Assembly (NCBI GenBank): GCA_025769875.1
Contig: JAGFNK010000780.1
Location: 1-21,984, forward strand
Direction: 5' to 3'
Length of the DNA stretch: 21,984 bases
Source of the DNA: Russula earlei
Lineage: Eukaryota; Basidiomycota; Agaricomycetes; Russulales; Russulaceae
Position 1 is the stretch's first letter. The number at the start of each line of letters is the position of its first letter. Made by a program: the position numbers and the translations under genes. Below, piece after piece: positions 8,505-16,083 of the stretch. The notes under the pieces were generated by a model. The model was not told the origin of the DNA, searched no databases, and saw only the letters and a list, made by a program, of their open reading frames with translations.

Positions 8505-8935
8505 TTACACTATGTTTTTAGTCTTTGCCTCCCTCTTCTTATCACCTTGATGTTTAGAGACTGAAGTCACCCTAGACACTCCAACATAAAACTGTCCATG
8601 AGTGAACACTGGCTTTCTCAAGTCCAATCCAACATGCTTCACTGTTTGCCTTTGTGACTTGTTGATTGTCATAGCAAAGCATACCCTCACAGGGAATTGC
8701 CTCTTTGTGAACTTGAAGGGAATTTGATCCTCTTCTGTTGGCTGGCAAGAGATCATGGGGATAAAAACCTTCTTGTTACAGTAACATGTGATTGATCTCC
8801 TAGTTTGCAGTAGTATTCATCTCCTGGAGGTTTGGATTGTTTTTCATTACTTCTGCAGCACATCACAAGGGATGCCTTATTAATTTTCAGGACTGACTCA
8901 ATCACCTGAGCATGCATTTCCTTTCCCCCCTTCCC
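8505..8935 (-). pseudogene. C-terminal remnant of a Helitron-type PIF1-like helicase
   Basis: Minus-strand reading gives [10 protein letters not shown], then [19 protein letters not shown], then [20 protein letters not shown] and RVTS, then a short basic tail and a stop at 8505-8507. This is the order of the last motifs of PIF1/Helitron helicases (V(F/L)IPRI ... [18 protein letters not shown] ... GxDLRxPVFxHGQLYVALSRVTS). In the family the Gly of KSQGQT is conserved; here it is Arg, and VALS has become VGVS. Upstream, 8757-8935 seems to continue the gene (HAQVIESVL) but a one-base shift separates it from NKKVF. The N-terminal helicase and Rep domains are absent. Terminal Helitron signals (CTRR end, hairpin) were not found. 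Confidence 0.8.
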
Positions 8936-8944
8936 CAAAGCGGT

Positions 8945-9415
8945 GGAGGAGTCACCTTCTCGGACGTGGGATCGGGACCGCCGGAGTGATGCATCCGCAA
9001 GCCGTCCTTCCGCAGAATGCCGCTCCGCTTCCATCCAGGATACGCGTGCCTCGACCACCTCTAGCCGATGCCTGAACTCCTCAGGTAACGCCCGCATGTC
9101 TCCTACCTCGCTCTCCAGGGCAAGTTCCTTCGCCTCGAGCTCCTCCTCCTCTGCCGTCGTCGCCTCGGCCACGAGGTTGAGTAGCGGTGACCACGGTACT
9201 GATGGGCGTGCTTGGTCCGGCTACGCGGTGGGGTGCCAGGAGAAGGCGTGTAGAAATACTTTGAGGGAGTGTTGTGTCCAGAGGAATTGGAACGCGACAA
9301 GAGGGCTGTATGGGTGGTTTTGATGGCATATGGGTGTGGGTTTGGCTTGAGAGCGGAATCGTATTTGCTTGGCGAGCCCAGAGGGAGGGGAGAGCAAATC
9401 GAACCGAGCGGTCCA
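8945..9415 (-). pseudogene. GC-rich host gene remnant: Ser/Pro-rich then coiled-coil segment
   Basis: Two minus-strand frames look coding and are consecutive. Frame one (about 9415-9190) contains GSPSKYDSALKPNPHPYAIK, then LLSRSNSSGHNTPSKYFYTP and SPGTPPRSR, a Ser/Pro-rich linker-like composition. Frame two (9220-8945) contains AEEEELEAKELALESEV, EFRHRLEVVEARVSWMEAER and EGRLADASLRRSR, a heptad-like acidic/basic coiled coil. A TAG (9221-9223) closes frame two upstream. Joining the two needs one frameshift near 9180-9190, or a very short intron, so I call it a pseudogene. Its 3' side ends abruptly at about 8940, where GC-rich sequence meets the helicase tail. I do not recognise the family with confidence. 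Confidence 0.45.
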
Positions 9416-9461
9416 CTGGTCACAATAGCGTGAGAGCACTAAGTCCGGTAGTCGGTATCTA

Positions 9462-9842
9462 TCAATCATCATCGGGTAACCTACGATACCCCTTCCTCGC
9501 CCGCCTCTGCTTCCTCTCCGCCTCCGCCGACCGCTTCTCCTCCGCTGCCGCCCGCGTCTGCTTCATATCGCTCATAAAATCCTTGAATCCCAGAGACTCA
9601 AACAGACACTGTCCAAATGACCGCGGGGGGGGGGGGGGGTTCCTTGAATATGGCACCAGTTCTTCATGACCTGGGCCTGATGATGTCCGCTCCAGCCCTT
9701 TATGGTTCTGGTTGGATCTGGAATTCTCATTTCTGTGAGGTTCAGGGGAGAAAGAGAGATCGACATACTGTGAAGGAAGCGCGAACGATGGAGCGATGCC
9801 AACGGCTAGACAGAATATGGCAAAAACAGAGATGCCGCACAT
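9462..9842 (-). CDS. small secreted protein ORF, unknown function
   Basis: The first ATG on the minus strand is at 9842, giving 126 aa; the frame is open 11 codons further upstream but without an ATG. Residues 1-20 (MCGISVFAIFCLAVGIAPSF) form a typical signal peptide with a likely cleavage after SFA. Then come a polar stretch, a short polyproline (encoded by a run of 15 G on the plus strand), FGQCLFESLGFKDFMSDM and a strongly basic/acidic C-terminus (EEKRSAEAERKQRRARKGYR). No domain is recognised. It could end at the TGA (9462-9464) or continue by splicing: a GT at 9480-9479 and a CAG ending at 9416, with a CTCAC branch-like site 14 bases before it, would join it in frame to the Ser/Pro-rich segment at 9415. 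The 5' site GTTACC is weak. Confidence 0.5.
   Translation of the reverse strand: MCGISVFAIFCLAVGIAPSFALPSQYVDLSFSPEPHRNENSRSNQNHKGLERTSSGPGHEELVPYSRNPPPPPRSFGQCLFESLGFKDFMSDMKQTRAAAEEKRSAEAERKQRRARKGYRRLPDDD
9625..9639. repeat. 15-base G homopolymer
   Basis: Fifteen consecutive G on the plus strand inside the secreted-protein ORF, coding Pro codons on the minus strand. Its length sets the frame between the signal-peptide half and the basic half, and such runs are error-prone in both sequencing and replication. Confidence 0.95.
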
Positions 9843-10368
9843 ATGTGAGTTATATGATTGAGAGTGGGTTTTCAAAAATTTGTCCGAGTGGGCCGAAGTA
9901 TGAACAAGATAGTGGTGTGGAAACTTTGGAGGTATTGTCGGTAACCTATACCTGCTGGTATGTAGTGAGGTGGGAGGGGAGCGCAGCTGGAGGAGTGTTG
10001 TAGCTGCAGCAGACTTTTGGCTTTATACTGTTGCAAGACCACCTCTGCTCTGTCCACAACTTATCACATCAGGATGCACAGGGCTATGAGTCCATCAAAT
10101 CAGGGATGGCATCACACCTGCAAGTCCATATCATGATAAATGTTAAATTTATTGCAATGCCATTGCAACAGCCACCAGTACAATCTCAATGGCTGCTGAG
10201 ATGACCATCATGATGACATTGAGATGGTCATTTTAATATTACAAGCTGCTACTTTGTGCCTACAGCACAGCTTGTGAGCTGAGCTTGCAAACTGTCCTCT
10301 GCTGGAGACCTCATTGCAGCTTATATATACATGCTCAAATCACTTCCTTTCTACTCTAATGGTACCTC
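9843..10368. other. non-coding stretch upstream of the secreted ORF
   Basis: The presumed promoter side of the 9842 ORF. No clear TATA box within 100 bases of the start. Around 10160-10235 there are local inverted and direct echoes (TCTCAATGGCTGCTGAGATGA and GACATTGAGATGGTCA), and a TATATATAC lies at about 10323-10331. No gene is visible; the short frames here are not supported. Confidence 0.4.
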
Positions 10369-10392
10369 ATGTTTTTAGTCTTTGCCTCCCTC
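10369..10392 (-). repeat. 24-bp exact copy of the helicase C-terminal tail
   Basis: Identical to 8512-8535, which encodes the last residues (REAKTKN) of the helicase remnant. Sequences on either side differ, so this is the end of a second, otherwise lost copy or a shared terminal segment of related elements. Confidence 0.65.
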
Positions 10393-10401
10393 CCCTCTGT
10401 T

Positions 10402-10640
10402 ACAAACTGCTCCTTGCCCCCCTTAATGCATAACCACCATGACATTGTATGACAACTATCTCTACCCCCACTGGAACAACCAGCTTGTTGTCATCACTCC
10501 AAGGCCTCGCCCAGGCCACAAAGGAGCTCTCCAACACCCAGTTACCAACTCCCTTGCAGAGGGACACTTCCCCTGAAGCCAATGTGATCAGGAGCACATC
10601 CACAGAGAGCAACAGCAAGGTATGGGCCACTTTATTAGGA
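10402..10640. repeat. duplicated unit R-dup copy 1
   Basis: 10448-10640 and 11538-11724 are diverged direct copies sharing GACAACTA(T/C)CT, CACTCCAAGGCC, CCAGTTACCAACTCCCTTGC and AGAGGGACA. The stretch 10402-10442 is repeated again at 10891-10930 (CCCCCCTTAATGC...ACCACCATGA). The minus-strand open frames in both copies share LCKGVGNWVLES, but this only mirrors the DNA duplication; there is no sign of a real protein. Confidence 0.6.
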
Positions 10641-11310
10641 CTGTGTGCCATACCCATCCCATCTGCTGACCACTGCAGAGTTTATATGGTATGGGTATGG
10701 GACAGGTATTACCCATTGAGACCTGTTAGTTGATGGCTGTAAATGGCCATCATATGGGTACTTCATAGTCTGGATTTTGTAATATATTTCTCTGGACCAC
10801 ATGTATCACCAATGTCCATCACTGATGAGATAAACACCCAGCTTTCACTGTCCAGTGTCCAACACTCAACATTCAGCCATCTATTTGTTATGAACCATGC
10901 CTTACCCCCCTTAATGCCTTACCACCATGATTGTTATGGTGTCGTGGCCATTGGAGCGTTAGCTCAGGGTTCAGTGGGGCCAAGTCCCTGTGACTTGGTT
11001 CAGAGGTTCAGTGGAGACCGGCTCTAAGGGGCCAGTTCAAAGGTTTAGTGTCTCAAGATTAAGTCAAGGATGACCTAATCCGCAGACAGAGTTGATCTTC
11101 TGGTAATTTCACAGAAGAGGAGGACAAGGATAGAGCAAGAGAGGAGCAAGAGGAACACAAGGGTTCCTTCTAGTGTGTTGATGTCAAGCAAGGTATAAGC
11201 CAGCACAACAAAGTTGTGATTTGAGAAAGTACAGAGCAGGAGGATGCGACAGGGAATGGGACAAAGCTAAGCTTGGGACATTCCCCAGCTTTTACAGGCA
11301 CTTGAATACT
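10641..11310. other. unclassified repetitive sequence
   Basis: Contains a second copy of the short unit at 10891-10930, and three spaced echoes of (A/G)GGTTCAGTGG at about 10967-10976, 11004-11014 and, diverged, 11037-11050. Purine-rich from 11110 to 11170. No gene is recognised; open frames at 10743-11027 (plus) and 11170-11433 (minus) lack any motif. Confidence 0.4.
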
Positions 11311-11481
11311 GTATCTAGCGAGGCTGTACAGTACCATATGCAGAACAATAGATATGAATGGGCCAATAGTGAAGAAGACTTGATCAATAGTTGAAACACA
11401 ACAGATGAAACAATGAGGGACCATCAACACCAAGGGATGAAACGGTAACCTAGGGAAACAAGGGTGACAGTAGAGAACAAC
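11311..11481 (-). repeat. repeat R6, copy at 11 kb
   Basis: The reverse complement matches 18165-18349 in order: GTTGTTCTCT, GTCACCCTTGTT, GGTTACCGTTTCATCCCTTG, TATCTATTGTTCTGC and ATGGTACTGTACAGCCTC. Here the repeat continues leftward toward 11170 whereas the other copy is cut by the chromovirus LTR. The element class is unknown; there is no coding sequence. Confidence 0.7.
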
Positions 11482-11737
11482 AGGGAAAACAAGGGGATTG
11501 GGGATGGACCAAAAGGAGGATAGATCATAACAATGATGTCATATGACAACTACCTTTATCCTTGATGGAACAACCAAGTCATTATCCTCACTCCAAGGCC
11601 ATGTACAGGCACTCTCCAGTACCCAGTTACCAACTCCCTTGCAGAGGGACATACACCACAAAGCCAACATGATCAAAAGCATGTCAGGATACAGCATCAG
11701 AAGGCTACAGGCCACTTTACCCAACCAGGGCCATCAT
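11482..11737. repeat. spacer and R-dup copy 2
   Basis: 11538-11724 is the second copy of the unit at 10448-10640. 11482-11537 is A/G-rich with no recognisable feature. Confidence 0.5.
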
Positions 11738-12130
11738 ACCCACCACTGCACAGCAGCACTACAAGTCCCAGTTACAGGGAACACACAAGTCATGAGCACC
11801 TCAGTCACAGAGCATGCTCAGGTCACAGGACCAAACATGTCCAGGGTCACAAGACTTTGTCATTTGGTCAACAGAGGTGTCCATTTACTGGTAAACAGAC
11901 TTAGGTTCAAACTCCACTCCACATGTGAGTAGGAGGTTGTTTGCTGAATGCACCCATAGGAGGACAGTAGATCTGCCCTCAAGTATCAGTCAGATGGTCT
12001 GTACACCATTGCCTGTTATGTATATAAACCTGCCAATTGTTGATGACATTCCTTAGACTGTCCATTTGTGATTCTCCCCCTATACTCATGCTGTGAATTG
12101 GGACAAGAACTGGGCCGCAAAGACCAAGAA
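11738..12130 (+). promoter_or_regulatory. LTR4: isolated LTR-like promoter
   Basis: TGTATATAAACC at about 12019-12030 is followed, at the same spacing as in LTR1, by AGACTGTCCATTTGTGAT (motif at 12055-12064). The region upstream carries short CAGTCACAG/GGTCACA echoes, as U3 regions often do, but matches neither LTR1 nor LTR2 outside the start motif. Ends and target duplication are not identified, so LTR status is inferred from the shared core. Confidence 0.45.
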
Positions 12131-12545
12131 ACTCTTCTAAAGACAATTACACCTTCCTTACTTCATTCCTAACATCTCTCTCTCTCTATGTTAAGATTCA
12201 CCAATCTTAAATGTTGCTCTTAGCAACAGAGTTGCTTGATATAGTTCAAGCACTAAACTTTGACTCCTTTGATATTATCTCAGGTAGAGTGAATGGAAGA
12301 GAAGAGAAGGGCCCCTTATCACATTGAGCAGTTACTTTGATAGAGAGAGAGAGAATTGTGTATAATTCAGAGAGTAAGTCGAGCATAAGGCTCAACTCTT
12401 GATATACCAGAGTATTTATTACCATATCTCCATAATGGCTAATCCAATTTGTATGAAACTGGGGAACACATAGCTGAGACCCACTACTCTCTGAAAATGA
12501 GTACCGCAATTTGAAGGTATCAGTAATGACTCATGTGTGAGTCAT
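12131..12545. other. no recognisable gene
   Basis: Contains a CTCTCTCTCT run (about 12177-12187), a complementary GAGAGAGAGAGA (about 12341-12353), and a small inverted repeat AAGATTCACCAATCTT (12193-12208). It is otherwise featureless AT-rich sequence; the minus-strand frame at 12246-12509 has no support. Confidence 0.4.
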
Positions 12546-12700
12546 TCTTTCCTAGTATCTGTCATCAATCCAGTAAGCAATCACTAAGCATCAGTCATTC
12601 AATCAGTCAGCAATAACCAAGCATCAGTCAGCAGATCAGTAAGCAGAAAAGAGTAGGCAAACATAGGTAAACAGTCAATCATGAATGCAAGTTGAATCCT
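12546..12700 (+). repeat. degenerate minisatellite
   Basis: Irregular reiteration of CAGTCAGCAATCA(C/A)TAAGCATCAGTCA-like units of roughly 20-30 bases (for example near 12570, 12597 and 12623). Non-coding; it lies directly before an LTR1 copy. Confidence 0.6.
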
Positions 12701-12715
12701 AACACTCTAATTCAA

Positions 12716-13440
12716 GGGCTACTCTTCCTAGCATACAAGAGATTGTCATCACAAGAGCATTGTGGCACAACTAGACATCCCCTTCCAAATTGGGTAATCA
12801 CCATGTGCTAGACACATGGCCACTCAGCCACCAAGAACCTGAAACAGCAGATGGACTCCCAAGACTCTTTGCATAACTCATATGACCTCATCTAGCTCCA
12901 ATGACATCATGGCTGACTGAGCAGCTCCACAATGTCCTCATTTGCTCACTGAGCACTCCATAGTGACATTATTATGATGTCATTGCCCCACAATGATCAG
13001 TAATACCCTCAGTCAGCCATAAGTCTGACACAAGTGAGTTTATGACTCAAGTGCCCTATTTGATGAAACTAGAGAGTCTAGAATAATTCCTGTAGTTTGT
13101 ACTCAGCCTTGTACAAAGTATATAAGCCTCAATGTAGCATGGCAGTCATCAGACTGTCCATTTGTGATACTCTCATCTTCCAAAGTACTCCTCTGCAACT
13201 GCTTTGTCTAAAGCACCCCTCTTCCAAGGTACTCCTTTGTGACCACCTTGTTTAAAGTCACTCACACTGGCCTCTTGTCTTTGCCTCTGCCTCCAGCAAC
13301 ATCTGCCAGTACCCATCTGGTATCTACTGTTAGTTTGGCTTGTCCTCCTTGCAAATATCATTGTTAACATCCACTGCCTTGTCCAAATCCTTGCCCCACC
13401 TGCTCCTGAACATTAGTGGTCAGCAGTCCATGTCTTGACA
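12716..13440 (+). mobile_element. LTR1-e: chromovirus LTR in plus orientation, 5' truncated
   Basis: Reverse-oriented relative to the other LTR1 copies and most similar to the old copy LTR1-a. It shows the CRE-like array (about 12880-12990), AGTATATAAGCC (about 13118), AGACTGTCCA (13151-13160), and two tandem units of about 42 bases (CTTCCAA(A/G)GTACTCCT..., 13180-13260). It ends CATGTCTTGACA at 13440. The first roughly 100 bases of the family consensus are missing or too diverged. The sequence after the end (ACTCCATTGT) does not contain the primer-site motif. Confidence 0.8.
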
Positions 13441-13494
13441 ACTCCATTGTGACTGCAGCTGTACCACCATTCCCACCATTCTCCTTCAAGACAG

Positions 13495-13557
13495 CAGAGT
13501 TTAAAGACCCCCCTTGCTTCCCTGCATACTCCTTTGTGACTGTGCTTTACAGTCTCT
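13495..13557 (+). repeat. fragment of LTR1 3' region
   Basis: GAGTTTAAAGACCCCCCTTGC...CATACTCCTTTGTGACTG resembles the TTTAAAGACTTCCC...AAGGTACTC block of LTR1. It is squeezed between LTR1-e and LTR2-B and probably left by recombination. Confidence 0.5.
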
Positions 13558-14147
13558 GTCAAGACTCACTGTTGAACAATCCAGTTCAAGAGTGAGGAGT
13601 AAGCTCGAAGATGAGTCGGTAGACATCCAAGATGATGTGGGCAAGAAGTAATGTCCAGAGTAGTACCAAGTACCAAAGAGGTATGGTTACTGGAAGCATC
13701 GAGCAGTTATGCAGGGAGGAGGCCAGAATGATCACAAGGGGATGGTCCTTAAGGGAGTATCCCAGGGGTAGAGAGTGCCATAAACAAATGGACAGTCTGA
13801 GGACTGTCCGCTACTTTATTGAGTGCTTATATACCACAAAGGATTGCTAAATAGGGAACAAGTCTTAACCTTGTTATCAAGCACAATAGGTCAATGAGTA
13901 AGAAGCCAGAGTATGCTTACTGAGTATGCTCAGTCATGCTCAGTAAGCTGTTGGAGCTATAGAATGAGAGCTCAGTCTTGTGTATAAAAGACTGTATTGG
14001 TTAGTTATCTAACCTATAGAATGAGAGCTATGTACAGTATTAGCTATAAAGAGAGCTATAAAGGAATGTTGTACTGACCTCAGTCTTGTGTACAAAAGAC
14101 TGAGGGAAAACAAACGATAATTAAATTCGAATTATTTACACATACGG
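13558..14147 (-). mobile_element. LTR2 copy B
   Basis: Minus-strand homologue of 421-845. It shows TGGTATATAAGCACTC (about 13823-13838), the start motif as TGGACAGTCT on plus at 13789-13798, the conserved hairpin at 13916-13947, and the end ...GAGTCTTGACA at 13558. The proximal U3 is expanded by two copies of CTATAGAATGAGAGCT (about 13957 and 14014) and two hairpins. The 5' border is uncertain (about 14105-14147), and no TSD was found. The plus-strand open frame 13632-13850 is incidental. Confidence 0.7.
14078..14105. repeat. perfect 10-bp hairpin, duplicated
   Basis: CCTCAGTCTT, loop GTGTACAA, AAGACTGAGG. A related copy lies at 13971-13993 (CTCAGTCTT, GTGTATAA, AAGACTG). It could be a structured U3 element or the tip of a small inverted-repeat insertion. 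Confidence 0.7.
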
Positions 14148-14193
14148 TCTGGGTTGTCTGTTTGCATGGCACTTAGTGGCTGCACGTCCAACA

Positions 14194-14205
14194 TGCCCCC
14201 TCAGC
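14194..14205 (-). promoter_or_regulatory. copia B polypurine tract and 3' LTR start
   Basis: On the minus strand GCTGAGGGGGCA runs directly into TGTTGGACGTGCAGCC. The TGA of the pol stop overlaps the purine tract, a compact arrangement common in copia elements. The LTR downstream is quickly lost into LTR2-B and cannot be followed past about 14150. Confidence 0.55.
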
Positions 14206-14505
14206 CCGAGTGGCACGTGTTCTCTCCCATTTCCATCGCAAGACCTTTGTGCTTCTTGCAGCTGGGACCATTTTTCAACACATTGGCTACTGGCTCTTCT
14301 GATGGAGTGTAGGCAAGATTGGTCCCCTGCAAGTTGACATTCTGCTGCAAGATAATGGTGTTGCACCTTGGTGTGTTCTGGTGCAGTCGTGGAACTCAGG
14401 GTTCCTGGTAATGGTGATGGTCGGCTGGTTGTCGACATGAACATGAGGGATTGTGAGGAGATGGGTCTCTTGGCCCAATCCGGTGAGTGGTTGCCTCAGC
14501 CTGGT
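14206..14505 (-). pseudogene. copia B RNase H, C-terminal part
   Basis: Reading minus: RLRQPLTGLGQETHLL, then HVHVDNQPTITITRNPEFHD, where DNQ is the third acidic position of copia RNase H (compare (E)DNQxAI). Then, one frame over, HTKVQHHYL, equivalent to the (K)HIxVxxHYxR block, and a degraded tail to HLG-stop at about 14206. One frameshift lies between the two blocks. The domain starts on the far side of LTR5. Confidence 0.75.
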
Positions 14506-14999
14506 TGTCACCGACTGGGGGCGGTGTCGCTGACAAATCGGTTCATGCGCGAGACGAGCGCAGCGAGTTGAGCAAGACACTAAGTCTTCACGAGTTTCGG
14601 GGATCTTGGAGACGATATTGCTGAGGCAAATATGTTCCGCGGAGAGGGGAAACTATGAATAAGTCTTTGCGTTAAGAAGACTTATGAGTAGCAGAGATCT
14701 TAGACGATGTGCTTGATGTCTTGCAAGCCTACAAGTCCTGAAGTTCGAAATCCAGTGATATTTCACAGGAGAACAAGCTTAGAGCTTGTCCTCATCAAAC
14801 AGCGGTCTTATATACACATTGGATACTATATCAAATAGTAATCGTGAGGTGGAAGCGAGGCGATCAAACTGGAACACGTAGGAAACGTCTGGTATGTGCG
14901 AGGCTACGGAAGGGTCATAAAACACGCGGGAAACTCGAGACATGTCCGGGTAGGCTTATCCGGTTGCCGGTCCGGTCCGATGTACCGGTTCTTGTGACA
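14506..14999 (-). mobile_element. solo LTR5 inside copia B RNase H
   Basis: 494 bases, starting TGTCACAAGAAC and ending GTCGGTGACA on the minus strand, inverted tips TGTCAC/GTGACA. It is flanked by a perfect 5-bp duplication, CTGGT on plus at 14501-14505 and 15000-15004. Removing it with one duplication puts ATEEA directly before RLRQPLTGL, the normal copia order, which confirms the borders. A TATA (GTGTATATAAGACC on minus, about 14808) and a small hairpin AAGCTTAGAGCTT lie inside. No other copy occurs in the window, so the parent family is unknown. Plus-strand frames here (14844-15317) are shadows. Confidence 0.88.
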
Positions 15000-15567
15000 C
15001 TGGTGGCTTCCTCGGTGGCGCATGCGCCTATGGTGTGCTCCGCCTCGGTGCTCAAGAGTGAAACTGGGGTTTGCTTCTTTCGGCTCCAGTTTATGGCTCT
15101 GCCTGTCAACATGAAGATGAAGTTCAGAATGGGCTTTGCTGGTCCAGTCGGGGTCAACGTGTCTGACCAAGATCGGCTGGATGCCGGAGTTGTGCTGGAA
15201 GGTTGGGCGGTGGTTGCTCATACCTCGGGCGTACTGGGTCACGCAGTCATGCATGTATTGGTGGTTATTCCCTGGGCACATTTCCATGAAGATCTTGTCC
15301 ATCTGCTCTCCATCTAGGTAGGCGGACTTGATGTCCATCTGATGGACTTCTCGACTTCGTTCTGCGGCGAGGCCTAGGGTGTTGCAAGGGGGTGGACACT
15401 TTTGAGGATGCTAGTGTTTTCGGACACATGTTTCTCGACTTTGTGTGCCTTTACCCATTCAGTGGTGTCTGTCCGGGTGATTGTCTTGGCATAGGACATG
15501 GGATTGGTGGTTTGTGGTGTAGCGAGTCTGGGGACATGCGAGTGAGATCATAAGGCTGACCGGTCCA
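15000..15567 (-). pseudogene. copia B RT fragment and N-terminal RNase H
   Basis: From about 15385 the minus strand reads LAAERSREVHQMDIKSAYLD, then GEQMDKIFMEMCPG, the copia RT block with its first catalytic Asp (MDIKSAYLDGE). The central RT with YVDD is missing: the frame drifts and then RAINWSRKKQTPVSLLSTEAEH and ACATEEA follow (about 15125-15010), the WSSKKQxxVALSSTEAEY block of RNase H. An internal deletion of several hundred bases between the two blocks is therefore evident. 15385-15567 is RT-upstream sequence too degraded to assign. Confidence 0.75.
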
Positions 15568-16052
15568 AATAAGAGAGAGGAGAGGGGGAGAGAGTAGAGC
15601 AAGTGGTCCGCATGACTGGTGATGCTTCTTGTTTTTTTTTGGCAGAGAGGAGTGGGTTGCAAGGAGGGGTCTTATTCTCCACTGTCTCTACTACAGAGTA
15701 GCTAGGATGTTTATATACAAGAAAGGAGGTACTAGAGATGAAAGGCATGAAAGAGAGAGAAGGTCATGAAAGAGAATTGAGGCTGGGTGAGGCGGTTGAG
15801 GCCTTGATGACAGACTTGGGACACGAACACGTCTAGTGTGCAGAGGTGTGGCATGCATGCGTGGTCGGTGGTGAGGGCTGGGCGATGCGATTGAGGTCTT
15901 GATGTCGCATGCAAGGTGGCTTATGGTGTGTGGTCGGTGGACGGCCTGGAACTAGAGGGAGGTGGTAAGGGATAGGAGGAGGTGTCACTGTCGGGTCGTG
16001 TCGTGTCGCATTTCCGCACGTGATTCCGTGGCCAGCCAGAATCCTCCTTACA
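15568..16052 (-). mobile_element. LTR3-B: LTR-like insert in copia B
   Basis: Minus-strand counterpart of 5679-6092: starts TGTAAGGAGG at 16052, followed by GCTGGCC and CACGTGCGGA. It carries CTCAATTCTCTTTCATG, TTGTATATAAACATCC (about 15711-15718) and CTAGCTACTCTGTAGTAG, and ends in CTCTCTCTTATT near 15568 after a pyrimidine-rich tail. The upstream flank is copia B coding sequence (HTKP). The downstream border is approximate and no exact TSD is seen (ACCGC against ACCGG is the closest). Confidence 0.65.
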
Positions 16053-16083
16053 GCGGTTTGGTGTGCAATGCCTTGTCCGCTTC

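Noticed and set aside
8943..9416. plus-strand frame 8943-9323 and minus-strand frame 9081-9416 as genes
   Set aside because: Arg/Ser-rich translations produced by GC-rich sequence; the other two minus-strand frames have more natural composition (coiled coil, Ser/Pro-rich).
10950..11015. tRNA-like A-box (TTAGCTCAGGG) and B-box-like (GGTTCAGAGG) suggesting a SINE head
   Set aside because: The B-box departs from GGTTCGANNCC, no acceptor stem or cloverleaf can be drawn, and the resemblance is explained by a local GGTTCAGTGG direct repeat.
10400..11724. paired minus-strand frames sharing LCKGVGNWVLES as a gene family
   Set aside because: The similarity follows the DNA duplication in all frames, and the frames lack common start or end structure.
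12546..12700. CRISPR-like array
   Set aside because: Units are irregular in length and sequence with no constant spacer size; a eukaryotic minisatellite is the simpler reading.
14844..15317. 157-aa plus-strand frame
   Set aside because: It lies opposite copia B RT/RNase H and crosses the LTR5 border; it is a shadow frame.
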